From the NCBI GenBank assembly GCA_003254905.1, contig QANU01016365.1, positions 622,675-686,674 of the forward strand: 64,000 bases of DNA, given 5' to 3'. Position 1 is the stretch's first letter, and each line of letters starts with the position of its first letter. This document shows positions 12,301 to 25,365 of the stretch, piece by piece. This DNA is from Nissolia schottii. Lineage: Eukaryota; Streptophyta; Magnoliopsida; Fabales; Fabaceae. The translations under genes were made by a program, and so were the position numbers. The notes beneath the pieces were generated by a model that worked only from the letters and a program-made list of their open reading frames with translations, had not been told where the DNA came from and searched no databases.

Positions 12301-13440
12301 TAAAGTTGAGAGATATTTGTCTAACCTTTTTCTCATTTTGACTCAATCTACGTTGACTAAATCAGTCAAATTGTCAAAATTTAGTAAATATCTTAATGAA
12401 TATTAAATGTAAATGTGAAACTTTTAATATAAGTATTAAAATCAAATACTTTTACTGAGGTATATTCTCTTCGTCCTTTTTTTCCTCATTGTTTTTTAAA
12501 TAAAAAATTATCTAAAATTAATTATTATTTATTATATTAAAAAATTATTAAATATATATTTTTTACATTTATACTCTTTTTATTTCTCACATTTTTCATA
12601 ACACTTAATAAATAAACACATATTGCTCAATATTAATTTTGTTTATGCATTATATATTTTTTATTTTAATGTTAATTAAATAATTTATTAAACTGTATAA
12701 TTTTATAAAAAATGATAAGAAAAAGTGAACGGAAGAAATATATAACAACATAATTAAGTATCAGTGATTATATAAAAAAAATTAAGTATCAATATAAACG
12801 AATATTTAAAAGATCTAACTTGTTAATCTACCAAACAATTTATTCATTTTTAAGAATGACATTTAATTTTTTTTCTTTTTATTTTGTGCCTAAGAATATT
12901 AAGTATCATTTATATGGATGGATTAGTATCCCTAAAAACATTGTTCATCCATGTGTATATTGATTCTAATTACTAATGCTATAAATGCAAAAGATTTTAT
13001 TGAAAAAGACATACTCATCTTAATGATATCAAAATTAAAAAAAAATGATTATAAAATATTTTATTAATTTATATTATATTTATTGAGATTTTAACTGACT
13101 CACATCTAGCTAACATTTCATTTAATAGTAATCCATGGAAGTTAGCATAATGTAAAAAAGTAAACTCAACATAAATAATACAACTTTTTTTTTTTTGGAA
13201 TCGAGATCCTCATTCTCACCCCTATACCTTAATTTCATGATGAGATGCTACTCAAAGTATTAAAACCTTATATTAAGAGAGTAGCAGCATAGAGTGAAGA
13301 GGAAAGAGGCAAAAAAGAAAAAGAAAGAAAGAGGTCCTTGTCACCTCAAACGGATTTGCCTTTCCTTACAATTACATAACATAGACCCCTTTTCCCTCAC
13401 AAACTCACAGTGATGACATGATTATTGCAATTTTCAAAAA
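9311..13440. other. Spacer with glycine/proline-coding low-complexity stretch
   Basis: Between 9880 and 10470 the composition becomes GC-richer and both strands are open for 60-107 codons, but the predicted peptides are low-complexity (poly-Ser/Pro on one strand, poly-Gly around a TGG repeat at about 10372-10392 on the other). I take these as compositional accidents or old transposon flank. From 10500 to 13440 the sequence is AT-rich with no recognisable gene. A similar composition recurs at 26780-27660. Confidence 0.45.
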
Positions 13441-13443
13441 AAC

Positions 13444-13444
<1 letters not shown>

Positions 13445-13478
<34 letters not shown>
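13445..13478 (+). repeat. (GA)n microsatellite upstream of the ERECTA-type gene
   Basis: An uninterrupted AG dinucleotide run lies about 870 bp before the ATG of the receptor kinase gene. GA runs in plant promoters can be bound by BBR/BPC GAGA-binding proteins; whether this one is used is unknown. Confidence 0.9.
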
Positions 13479-13480
<2 letters not shown>

Positions 13481-14178
13481 GGACCCTATCACAAATTAAA
13501 AAGGTCTACATCAATGGCATGCAATATAGCAGCATAGGGCACAGCAATAGCACATAATAGAGCATAGAGATAGAGAGTTAGTACAGTGTTATTTACTATG
13601 GGGGTATGGCTGAAATTTTTATTTGTTATTTTTTATTTAATTTAATTCAATTGCACACCACCACTACAATAAACACACACAAAAAAAAACTAAGTGTAAA
13701 AAAAAGTAGATATATAGGGGGGAGAGAGAGAGGTATAGAGAGGTCGTTGATGCAGAGGTTTGCAGGTTTTCATAGCAGAAGTGGTGGCAGATATGGTTTT
13801 AACTTTATCTGTGAAATAATTTTCCTTCTCACTCTTCTCTCTTCCTTTTCTCTCTTGATGTATTTTTCTTCTCTCTCTTTGTTCTGCTGCTAACCCTGCA
13901 TCACTTGTATTAGAGACGGAGCGAGTGAGTGGTCTTTGTTATTGTTGTTGTGCCAGAAACGATGTGATAGAACACTACAGGGCCAAAGCTATTATAGCGT
14001 GTCAAAATCAGAAGAGAGAAAAAAAATGGAAAAGGAATCCATTTGATATATATTTTCACATAAAAGGGTAAAAGGGTTTGGAGAATACACAGAGGAATGC
14101 TCCAAAACACAGTTCAGCTTACCCTTTTGAACCATTTGAATGGTTTCAAGTGCCACTGCTCTTAAAGCGCACACACAA

Positions 14179-14188
14179 TTTATATACA
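14179..14188 (+). promoter_or_regulatory. Candidate TATA box of the ERECTA-type gene
   Basis: TTTATATACA lies about 155-165 bp before the start codon, which would give a transcription start near 14215 and a 5' leader of roughly 130 bases. A CT-rich leader (CTTCTTCTTCTTCC at about 14201-14220) follows, as is common in plant 5' UTRs. No transcript evidence is available. Confidence 0.4.
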
Positions 14189-14342
14189 CAATAGCTGCTG
14201 CTTCTTCTTCTTCTTCCTCCTCTTGCTATGGTCCATTGTGCATGAAGGAGAAAGAGGGTTTAGTTTAGTTAAGAGAAGAGCTTCATTTTGGTGTGTGCGC
14301 TTTTTGATGCTTCAGTTGGTGTAGAGTTTTTGCTGTGGAGCT

Positions 14343-17300
14343 ATGGCATTTCGATTTGGGGTGGTCCTTGTTCTTGCTTTTCTCATTTCGATGAATGCCA
14401 AAACGGTGGCTTCAGATGATGATGGTGAGTGTCTTATTATGTTTCAACTTTCAGGTCTTCTTCTTTTAAGGTGTGGTAGGATTTCCCACAAGAAAACCTT
14501 TGTGGGATGGGAGAGAAAGAGCACATCAATGTTTGAAACTTAAAAGGCTTTCATGGTTATTATACTCTTGTGGCTGCCATTGCTAGAAAGCCAAGTCTTT
14601 GCTGTGTTTTTCTTCTTTGTAATTTTTTTTTTTTGGTGAAGGGTGTCGAGAAAAGGACTTAAAGCTGAATTTTTAGAAACTTTTTTTCTTTTATTTAATC
14701 TTGCTTTCTTTGCAACCAAACAAGGTACTAACTTCTCTCCGGTGTTTTTTTTTCTTCCTTTAATTAAAGTCAGCGCCTTTTTGTCTTTAATTATACTATT
14801 AATTAATTAAACTACTAATGATTATTTTATGCAAGTGTTTACATAGTGGGAACGAGAGTTTTCTTCTTTATATGTGTGGTCTTACACGATGTCAAAGTCC
14901 AAGCAGGTTTAACATGATAGCAACTAGCAAAGAACATGAACAATGTTACATGAAAGGAATTCTGTTTCCTTTGAGTATGTGTTGCTATCGATGTGTTCTT
15001 ACACGGTTTAATGTTTTAATGGTAGGAGCAACGTTGCTGGAGATAAAGAAGTCATTTAGGGATGTAGATAATGTTCTGTATGACTGGACAGACTCACCTT
15101 CCTCAGATTATTGTGTATGGAGAGGGATTACGTGTGATAATGTCACTTTCAATGTGGTTGCACTGTGAGTTTGCTTTGTACCTTTTTAACATTGTATTTA
15201 CAGGTTTTATGGTTCATTGAAACAAGTAATTTTAACTCTTTTTTTTTTTTGGTTTGCCCCTATTTCTTTGCAGCAATCTTTCAGGATTGAATCTTGATGG
15301 TGAAATTTCTCCTGCAATAGGGAGCCTTAAGAGCTTGGTTTCCATGTATATTCTACTCTCCTTTCAACCTTTTGTTTTCCCCTTTTTTTCATTCATGTAT
15401 GTAGTAGGTGTAGTTGTAGGATTTGTACTTCCTTTTTTGCTTGTTTTTCATGCCACATTATGTCTTGATTGATGCAGTGATCTCAAAGAAAACCGTTTAT
15501 CAGGCCAGATACCAGATGAGATTGGTGATTGTTCTTCTTTGAAAAGCTTGTATGTTTCACAACCAAGAATGAAATGAATTTCAATTTATGATTAGACAAA
15601 GCTAGTGACTTACTTGGAGAACTTGTTTTTTATTTATTTTTTTGTTTTTTTATTTACTGCGTTGTCAGGGACCTCTCCTCTAATGAGATAAGAGGAGATA
15701 TACCGTTTTCAATTTCAAAGCTGAAACAGCTGGAAAATTTGTGAGTTTTTATGAGCTTTTCTCTTTTTGTTTTACCAAATCTTCTGATTTGTTGGTAACA
15801 GTTTCTTTGATTTCATTTTTCAATTGTGTCTCAGGATTTTGAAAAATAACCACTTGATTGGACCGATTCCTTCAACTCTGTCTCAGATTCCTAACTTGAA
15901 GATTCTGTGAGTTATTCCTTTGTTTCACCTGCTATCCTCCTCATAATATTCTATGGCTAGCATTCTCAACACCTGAAAATTTTGTTCTAGGGATTTGGCA
16001 CAGAATAATCTTAGTGGTGAAATACCAAGGCTTATATACTGGAATGAAGTTTTGCAATATCTGTGAGTATAGCCAATATGCAATGAAATCTATCATTTTG
16101 ATGACGTACTTTGATGTGCTTAGTAGACTATATGATGAGATCTTGTTGCTAATCTTGTTTATGTTTTCGACTTTCTCTTGCATAATAGTGGCTTGCGAGG
16201 TAACAATTTGGTTGGTTCGCTATCGCAAGACATGTGCCAGTTAACTGGATTGTGGTACTTGTAAGTTGCTCTCTCACTCTCTTTTCAATTCAAGCTCCAA
16301 ACAATTGTGGATCTACTAAAGGGATATGATTAATTTTCTACTTACCATTTTGTAGTGATGTGAGAAACAATAGCTTGACAGGAAGTATTCCTGAAACCAT
16401 AGGCAACTGTACTGCCTTCCAGGTCTTGTATGTAATCCAACTTTGTGATAGACACTTTCATATCTTGTTTTATTTTCTTTTTGCTTTTTTAATGTCTTCT
16501 ATTGATGTCAGGGATTTATCCTACAACCAGCTAACCGGCGAGATACCGTTCAACATCGGATTCCTGCAAGTAGCAACCTTGTATGTGTTGCGTGATCTTT
16601 GTTATTTTATTTTTTTGCAATTTACTTTAAAGTTATTTTTAATAAGGATGATATGTGGTACTTCACTTCCTTCTCTAGGAATTCTTTGATAGATTTGTTT
16701 GAGTTTGGTAGGTCATTGCAAGGAAACAAACTCTCCGGGCATATTCCATCGGTGATCGGTCTCATGCAAGCACTTGCAGTCTTGTAAGCATTGTTCCGCT
16801 AGAAGTATCTGAAACTAATATTACAAAGTGTCTTCACTGACTTGGATGTTTCCTCATGTTTTTGCTGATGTCCTCTTTCTGTTGCTTTTATTCCATGTTT
16901 CCTATCCAGAGACTTGAGTTGTAACATGTTAAGTGGACCAATCCCTCCTATCTTGGGAAATTTGACTTACACAGAAAAGTTGTAAGGATAAGCAATTAGT
17001 TTTCTGTTTATATCCATTGGTTAACTTTGTCCTAACTTGCATGTATCAAATTTCTAGACTCATTATATGTTTGACATGATTTCTGAAATGTTTATAGGTA
17101 TTTGCATGGGAACAAGCTTACTGACTTTATTCCCCCCGAGCTTGGAAACATGACAAAGCTTCACTACTTGTAAGATTCTTAAGCTAGTAGTTGTATCATG
17201 ATAGTTAATTATCATTGCTCTTATGTAGAACTTCATTAATTGCCTATATGATATATGGTTCAAAATTGGCCTTTAATGGTTAACTGTCTTTTTCAGGGAA

Positions 17301-20300
17301 CTAAATGATAATAATTTAAGTGGCCATATCCCACCCGAGCTTGGGAAGCTTACTGATTTGTTTGACTTGTAAGTGTTATTACTTTAAGTGTCAATTTTGT
17401 TGTTTTTTTTCCAACTTAAGTTGATGTGTCTCCTGTTCTTTTTTCAGAAATGTTGCCAACAATCACCTTGAGGGGCCAATTCCTGATAATATTAGTTCAT
17501 GCAAAAATCTTAACAGCCTGTAAGCAATAGAACCTTGTGCTCTACTTTGTTACCATGACTTTTGTAATACATTATGGTGATAGACTTTTGTATTCTCCTA
17601 TATTAGCAATGTGCATGGGAACAAATTGAGTGGAACAATTCCGGCAGCTTTGAAGAGATTGGAGAGTATGACTTATTTGTAAGTGTTACCTCGACATTCT
17701 GGGACATTGTTTGAACCTATCTGCAATTCTATATTATAGTTTGGTTCAACTGCTCTATCCTTCACTCATAACATGTTGATAAACAATTCCCCGGCAGTTC
17801 AAACTTCAGCCAATTACTCTTTTGCTTAATTCCTTCTTATTGCTTTGTGAAATTGTAACGACTATGCTTAGGAATCTTTCCTCCAACAACTTCCAAGGTG
17901 GTATTCCAATTGAGCTGTCACGGATTGGTAATTTGGATACCCTGTAAGTGTTAATTATTTAATTTGAATTGTTTGATACATCTCATTATGTTAATCTCCC
18001 TGACTTCGTACTAATAGATGAGTTTGGAATTTCCTCCCAGGGATATTTCAAATAATAACATAATTGGTTCCATTCCTTCTCCCCTTGGAGACTTGGAACA
18101 TCTTCTGAAGATGTGAGTTCCTCTGCAAGTTATTTTTCTGGAATCTTGGCTATTTCTTCTTACTGATGGCTAGTGTTCATTTTGTCAGGAATCTGAGCAG
18201 AAATCATTTAACAGGATCTATTCCAGCAGAATTTGGTAATCTTAGAAGTGTAATGGAAATGTAAGTCAATTTTTTCCCCTGATGAAAGCAAAATCTGTTT
18301 CTTCGTTTTCATTTCCTATATGGTTTTCATGCTTCTATGTTGTAGTGATCTTTCAAATAATCAACTCTCTGGCCTGATTCCTGAAGAACTTAGTCAGCTT
18401 CAGAACATGATTTCTTTGTAAGATTCTTTTGTATCTTTGGTCATTATTCTTTCTACTTATAGTTGAAGGCTTCAAATGTTGGAAGCTGGAAATTAACGAT
18501 TGTGAGAGGCTCTGTTGATATTTCTAATTTTATTGGTTAAAATGATATGTAGGAAGCTTGAAAACAACAAATTAACTGGGGATGTGACAACACTTGTAAA
18601 TTGCCTTAGCCTTTCGCTGCTGTAAGTTTAGCTTTAATTTTTATGTAATTTGGCATGATATTTCTAAGGATGTTTGATGTCACTTTTACCAAATATAATA
18701 TTAATATCTATCTTAAATCTTGTAGTAATGTGTCATATAACAAGCTAGTTGGTGTTATTCCCACGAGCAATAACTTTTCCAGGTTCCCTGCTGACAGGTA
18801 AGGGTCATTTACTAAACAATGTATTCTATCTGGTCACCAATATGTTCTTTGGACTCATTGATACAACCTTTCGTTTGCAGTTTTATTGGAAACCGTGGTC
18901 TTTGTGGCAATTGGTTGAATTTGCCCTGTCAAGTTTCTCACCCTGCAGAGCGATGTAAGAACAACTCTCTAACTGAAATATACTGCTTCCCTCTCGCATC
19001 TATGCCAGGTCATACTGCCAGCATTATTAGTCTTGTTCCCTTTGATCACTGTGTGCTTGGGAAAACATGTTAAGCAAGTTTGAAGGACAGGTTATGTTTA
19101 GCGATTTGGGTACATATAATAGATGGTGGCACTTACATATTAACACTGATGCCTGTTTTCTTTAGTTTTTCCCTAGCAATCAATTATGTACTGAAATGTT
19201 TTTTTTTTTAACATGTTGGGAAGTTGGTTGTCTAAGGGCGGTTTGGTTTAAGGGAGGTGGTGGTATAGAGTGTTTTGGGTTGGTAAGAATGAGGGTGTTC
19301 CAATATATGCTGGGAACAAATGGTAAAAGGTTACAGCAGCTAATATATGTTGTTGATCATGCAGCTACACTATCTAAGGCGGCTATTCTTGGAATAGCTC
19401 TTGGTGGCCTTGTAATTCTTCTGATGATATTGCTGGCAGCTTGCCGACCACAAAATCCGTCTCCTTTTCCTGATGGATCGCTTGACAAGCCAAGTAACTA
19501 TTTATTTATGTTGTAGCCTTATTAAACACACAATTACTAGTTAGTAGATAATCAAAACCTCACTGTAGCTCTTAAGTATTGGTTCTTTTTTCTTTGGCAT
19601 TGGATCAAAGAGTTAACTGAGGTTTTGTTTGATTTTAATTAAGTGATTTTAATGGAGGGGGCCTTAAAATGTAGTGATGGAAATTGATTGAACTGTACAA
19701 TGGTGTGAATTAAAATTTGACATGGCTGCTTATAACTTGATAGGATTTTGTAATGTTTAAATGAATTGTTGTAGTGATTTATCATTCTGCTTAATAAGGC
19801 TGAAGTTGACTACCTATTGACTGCATGGTAATTGGCAGTTAATTTCTCGCCTCCGAAACTGGTGATTCTTCACATGAATATGGCTCTTCATGTGTATGAT
19901 GATATCATGAGGATGACTGAAAACCTGAGTGAGAAGTACATAATTGGATATGGTGCATCAAGCACAGTTTACAAATGTGTTCTTAAGAATTGCAAGCCAG
20001 TGGCTATCAAGAAGCTCTATTCTCACTATCCACAATGCTTGAAGGAATTCGAGACTGAACTTGAGACAGTTGGCAGCATTAAGCACCGCAATCTTGTCAG
20101 TCTGCAAGGATATTCTTTGTCCCCGTATGGCCACCTTCTCTTTTATGACTACATGGAAAACGGCAGTCTATGGGATCTTCTTCATGGTAATTTCAAGCTA
20201 TGTTTTTTTAGTGTTAGTGCCATAATCTCCTTGTTAAAGTTATGGATTGTTATATGATGAGCAGTTCTTTGAAGGTGCTTGGTGCATGACTCTAATCAAG

Positions 20301-21737
20301 GTGCTTGATGCATGATGATAATGAAGATTCTAGATTCATGCATTGGTTTTGGTTGTTGTTCTTTAGCCCTTTCTGTTTTACATTCTATAATCTATCCTAT
20401 GTTTCACATTGACCTTTGAATAATGTAATTGAAAAATACTTTAGAACAATCCATTTATACATTATAGTTATCCCCCAAGCATGGTTGTGTGAAGTAGGCA
20501 TCTGCATGCTACACGTGCATTTTTGTTGATCTAATTGATACACTTGATTACATTCATTCACAAAATTCATTTAGAAGCCAAGCAATTGAGTTCATTTCGT
20601 ATCCTCGCTTTATTACGTTTCTTGTTTTTAGGACCTACCAAGAAGAAAAAGCTGGACTGGGATCTGCGCCTAAAAATAGCACTTGGAGCAGCGCAAGGGC
20701 TTGCTTATCTGCACCATGATTGTAGTCCTCGGATCATCCACAGGGATGTGAAGTCATCAAATATCTTGTTAGATGGAGACTTCGAGCCCCATCTCACTGA
20801 CTTTGGCATTGCCAAAAGTCTTTGCCCCTCAAAGACTCATACTTCAACTTACATAATGGGCACAATTGGCTATATAGACCCTGAGTATGCTAGAACATCT
20901 CGGCTCACTGAGAAGTCTGATGTGTACAGCTATGGTATTGTTTTACTCGAGTTGCTAACCGGGAGGAAAGCTGTTGACAATGAATCCAACCTCCATCATC
21001 TGGTGAGTTTTCTATTTATTTTAAAGCATTTGCTACCTTATTCATTGTCCTTCCCTATAAAGATAGATCATGAGGCTTAATCAAGGGCATATTTCTTTTG
21101 ATGTATAACATTGTAAAGTCATTATATTAGTTCAAATGTAGAAATGTTTTTTAGCTTGTTTAGCTACATTTTTCTATCTTGATTGATGGTTCAATTATTA
21201 TGTGTAGTTTGAGGGAATAAGTGATAAGGGTAAAATTCGAAGATAATAATAAGTAATGCTGCTTAAACTCTCGAGTGATTTTGATAATTTTGGACATTTT
21301 GCTCAAAAGACAGTTAAAAAACAAACGGATGGAGTAATTATTATTAAACTAATGAAACTTTGCTTGTGTAGATTTTGTCAAAGACAGCAAACAATGCTGT
21401 GATGGAAACTGTCGATCCCGACATAACTGCCACATGTAAGGACCTGGGGGCAGTGAAGAAGGTCTATCAGCTCGCTCTATTATGCACAAAGAGGCAGCCA
21501 GCAGATCGGCCCACAATGCACGAGGTGGCCCGTGTACTTGGAAGCCTCGTGCCGTCTACCGCCCCTCCGAAACAGCAGGTGCCACTTCCATCACTCCCAT
21601 CTGCCAAGGTGCCATGCTACATGGATGAGTATGCAAATCTCAAGACCCCTCACTTGGTGAACTGCCCTTCAATGAGCACCTCAGATGCACAGCTTTTCCT
21701 CAAGTTTGGAGAGGTAATCTCTCAAAACAGTGAGTAA
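14343..21737 (+). CDS. ERECTA: ERECTA-type LRR receptor-like kinase, complete, 27 exons
   Basis: A leucine-rich-repeat receptor kinase of the ERECTA family, which at the plasma membrane perceives EPF/EPFL peptides and, with co-receptors, controls organ growth, inflorescence form and stomatal spacing. Exons: 14343-14424, 15026-15164, 15274-15345, 15478-15549, 15669-15740, 15835-15906, 15991-16062, 16189-16260, 16356-16427, 16512-16580, 16712-16783, 16910-16981, 17098-17169, 17297-17368, 17448-17519, 17607-17678, 17872-17943, 18041-18112, 18189-18260, 18346-18417, 18553-18621, 18726-18797, 18881-18954, 19365-19493, 19839-20186, 20632-21002, 21372-21737. They splice to 980 codons plus stop (Arabidopsis ERECTA, 976). 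Order: signal peptide (1-24), LRR cap with CVWRGITC, 20 LRRs of one exon each (72 or 69 nt, phase 2), membrane span about 582-603, kinase with GYGASSTV (656-663), Lys677, HRD 772-774, DFG 792-794 and the family tail ending VISQNSE. One oddity is Asp322 where LRRs have Gly. ERL1/ERL2 identity is less likely by length and tail. Confidence 0.95.
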
Positions 21738-23629
21738 GTGAGGGATCTTGGAAGGAATCAAATTAAGCTCAATGTATATTAAAAGTCCAAAAAAAGGAAA
21801 GGAAAAAAAAAAGAGAATGGATGGTGATTGGTAGGGCAGTGAAAAAAGTGGCATGAGGGTATGTTAAAAATTAGGAGGTAAAAAAAATGTGTATACGAAT
21901 TTTTATGGTTAGTATCAGTTTTTTTTTTTAATGTTGTTTCATGTTTGGATCAGGAAAGATGTGTTTCAACTTTCACCCCTTACTCCTACCAAATATTGAA
22001 AGGTGCAGTAACCAAATTCTTGTGTACTTTTTTTTTTTTGTTTGTTTGTTTGGTAGCTCCAACACAATGTGTTGCAGTAGTAAAGGGTCTTTGGGCCGGG
22101 GGGGGGGGCCACTGTTGATGCTGCAGTAGGGGGGGTCATAATGTGTTTGCAGGGGGAAGCAGTGCATGATGTGTGAACAGCAATAATTCAACTGATTCTC
22201 TCTTAGCTGTCATGTGTCTGAATTTGCTGGCAGTATTCAGCACTTTTTTTCACTGCACCTTGATTGCCAAATTTCATGCAGTTAGAACATGGAAAATTTT
22301 AAAGGGAGGGTACTTGAGGGCTCCCCCACAAGAGATAATTCAAAGTAGGACATTGGTTTCTGTGCCTAGTTGCCTCAAAATGTGAGCTAAGATCATTTCT
22401 GGATTGAGACTCATGTCTATTTAAGTCTTTTTAGAGTAGAGACTATTAATTTTATAATGTCAATTTAACGTTGTCTTATCATGTACATGGTTTCTGAGGT
22501 AACAATTAGTAAACTTGTAATTAGATCGATAACTAGTTATACATAATAAGATAACTGGAAAAAAGTTTGTATGAAAATTCTTCAGAAGTTTATTTTTTTA
22601 ATCGTGTTTCTTTGCCAATGTATTCAGATTTTACTACTAGTTAGATTGATTAATTTGGCTTTAAGGTGTTAAAATTGGCTCAGTTGCGCTAGTTATTTCT
22701 CTTTGAATCATGAAATTGAGAGAGCATGTATGGCATGTTTGAAGAAATTAAGGAATTAGAGCAATACTCAGAAATATAAAGATATAACCGTTATCAATCA
22801 TGAAATAAACAAAAAAACAAAAAGACTTGACTTCAACGATCCCTTTTCATGATTAACAAATCCAAAAGACTGTCCCACTTGATATCCTCATTATAGTATA
22901 GAAGCTCGTTTGGAGGGCATTCTCTAAAAGAAACTCAGAGGAATAGTAGGTAAAGCACTACTGAATCTTGGATCCTATAGATAGTATATGGTACCAAAGA
23001 TGAGAATTTTAATAGGAACAGTAACAAGGAAACCAACAACACAAAACAAGAACATTCGTGTAAGCCCTTGGATCCCTACAATTGCTCAGACCTTGAATCC
23101 TCTGCACTATGGTTGGCAAGTCAGTAACTATTGTTTCTGCGTTTCTATCAATGACTTTGAACCTATCATATCTCCTCCATAAAGTTTTTCCTTCAAGTTG
23201 AGTTGGAAGCATGTTGCTGTGTCAACCCCAGATAACGTTGCATCAATGTTACAAGGATGCCTTGCTCCCTTGTAATGGCTCAAACCAACCCAAAAGAGGT
23301 TGAAAAAAAGGGGCTAAACGCCCAGCAGCCACAAACAACTATATTCACCAGAATATGATTATTACTACCATCCAAAAATAAAGGCAAATAGATATGAAGA
23401 CACTATAACCTGCACTACTTTGATCTTGTTGATCTTCCAGCTTGTACCATTGCGGTGCCAATGTAGACTCTGGTGAAACCCTATTTGGAACATCGCCTAG
23501 AAGCAATGTTATGTGACGCTATCAAAAATCAAGGGTGTCCTCAGGCTGTTGTCATATATTATTTACATTTATCGTACAACTGTTATAGTCTATAATAATG
23601 TATTTCCATAATTAGAATAGATAGATAGA
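21738..23629. other. 3' flank of the ERECTA-type gene, no further gene
   Basis: The first few hundred bases presumably hold the 3' UTR; no single clear AATAAA signal stands out. A poly-T run (about 22027-22039) and a poly-G run (about 22099-22108) occur. Around 22980-23210 both strands stay open for about 65 codons, but neither peptide resembles a family I know. The rest is AT-rich. Confidence 0.45.
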
Positions 23630-23824
23630 TGTTAGAATTGAAGGAGGATCGAAAATCAGCCTAGAATCCCACTAAATTAGTTTAGAAATCCCTCTAAATC
23701 TGTCCTCACATCACTGTAAATTTGCCCACACATTAGCCCATAAACTTTGTACTTTACACTACATATTGAATGAATGTAAATTAAGTCTTCCAAATGAGGC
23801 AGCCATTCAGATTGAATATTTGAT
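23630..23824 (+). repeat. Probable 5' LTR of the copia element
   Basis: The boundaries are inferred from the TG start and from the primer-binding site immediately after. At about 195 bp it is short for a copia LTR. No second copy was found in the window, so the limits could not be checked by alignment. Confidence 0.5.
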
Positions 23825-24034
23825 ATGGTAACAGAACTTGGGTTTTAGAGCTTTTGAAATTCATTCTTGGAATTTCTTTTTGGTTTTGGGTTCTCATTAG
23901 AATATCTTGGTATTGTGTTTGGTACTTTTGGGTACTTTTTGATTTCTTTCTTTGGTCATTTGGACTAGAGTTTTTCTGCAATTTCAATTTTTTTTTTCTT
24001 CTCTCATCACTTGGTATCTTGCTATCTTTTTGAC

Positions 24035-24864
24035 ATGGCTGGTAGCAATTCTGATTTTTATGTTAAATTAACTGGGAAGAATTATACACTATGAGAATTC
24101 CAATTCCAATGGTTTGTCATTGTAAAGGAGTTATGGGGACGTATATATGGCACCACAAAAGCACCTATTGGTGCTACACAATTGCCTTACTGGAAATTAG
24201 TCAAGGGTGCCAGGGTAATGTCTTGGATCACTACGTCATATGATCAGCGAACCGTTCTTCACTTACGGCCATATAAAACTACCAAAACCATGTGGGAGTA
24301 TTTGAAGAAGGTCTACAATCAAACAAATTTTGCCAGAAGATTTCAATTAGAGTGTGAGATTGCTAATTACACTCCAGGAAACTTCTCTATGATCAGGAGT
24401 ATTTTTCTGGTGTTCAAAATCTCTGGGTTGAATTTTCTAATAATGTTTGTTCTATGGTTTCCAAAAAATCTCTCTATTGTCTTGAATGTTCATGTGACTA
24501 GCCAACACGATCAACTTTGATGAAGTTGCAATCATATCTTGAGAATGGTCGTTCTAATTTGATGAGTCGTGATCCTCCTCCTACCTTGGATGTGTGTTTT
24601 GGCGAGTTACTTTGTGAAGAGCTGCACCTTCTTAGTCTATCCAATCTTGAACAAGACAAGCTGACTGCCACACATATGGCCTTTGCGACACAAGGAAAAG
24701 ACAGAGGCAGGGACATGAGTAAGGTTCTATGTTTCAGTTGTAAGAACTATGGTCATATTGTTGCAAATTTTCCCAACAAATTCTGCAATTATTGCCAAAA
24801 GCCTGGACATATCATCCAAGAGTACTCAATTCGACCTCAAAATCATAAGACCACTGCTTTTTAA
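24035..24864 (+). pseudogene. Copia Gag remnant with two zinc knuckles
   Basis: The ATG at 24035 opens a Gag N-terminus (MAGSNSDFYVKLTGKNYTL) that hits a stop almost at once. The central Gag region continues at 24182-24400 (TTSYDQRTVLHLRPYKTTKT; MWEYLKKVYNQ), a frameshift follows, and 24517-24864 carries the C-terminal part. Two CCHC-type knuckles can be seen, CFSCKNYGHIVANF and CNYCQKPGHIIQEY. In both, the final Cys of the C-x2-C-x4-H-x4-C pattern is replaced (Phe and Tyr), which should abolish zinc binding. In an intact element this protein packages the RNA in virus-like particles. Confidence 0.8.
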
Positions 24865-24989
24865 GCCATTATTGGAAACTTTGTTGCTGATTAGATTGCA
24901 AATGTAGCCTCAACTACACTAGCAGCTAATCGAAACAATGCACCTACAATTATTACTCTTAAAATGGTGCAACAAATGATTATCTTGGC

Positions 24990-25230
24990 CTTTTTAGCTT
25001 TGGGGATTCAAGGTAATTGTAATTCTAAAACTACGAATTGGCTTATTGATTCTGCAACATCAAATCATATGACTAGTTCAATCAATTTGCTGAAAAATGT
25101 CCGCCCATATCATGGTTCAAAACACATCTAGGTTGCTAATGGCAATACTATACCTATTTCTGCTATTGGAGATATTACTCCTATTTTCAACAATGCTATT
25201 TTATCCCTTGGACTCTGATAATCTTCTTTT
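24990..25230 (+). pseudogene. Copia protease remnant
   Basis: NWLIDSATSNHMTSS matches the start of the copia aspartic protease, where the catalytic motif is normally D-S-G-A/T-S; here it reads DSATS, lacking the Gly. VANGNTIPISAIGDI after an in-frame stop is the following beta-hairpin region. The fragment cannot be active as written. Confidence 0.65.
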
Positions 25231-25365
25231 AGTTGGATAATTAGTTGAAAATGACCATGATGTACATTTTTCTTGTCATGGATGTTCTGTGCAAGGGGCC
25301 TAAAATTGGATGACTCTTTCCTATACACATTTCCTTTCCTAATCATGTTGCTTTAACTTCTGACT

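Noticed and set aside
13606-13893. 95-codon frame upstream of the ERECTA-type gene
   Set aside because: The frame lies in the promoter region, is rich in Ser/Leu/Phe from CT-rich DNA, and is not joined to the kinase gene by any splice.
19196-19364. In-frame extension upstream of the transmembrane exon, which could suggest a separate small gene
   Set aside because: It is intron 23 of the receptor kinase gene; the exon begins at 19365 after a good AG, and the splice restores the family sequence.
22988-23212. Open frames of about 65 codons on both strands downstream of the receptor kinase gene
   Set aside because: Neither peptide matches a family I recognise and there are no flanking exons.
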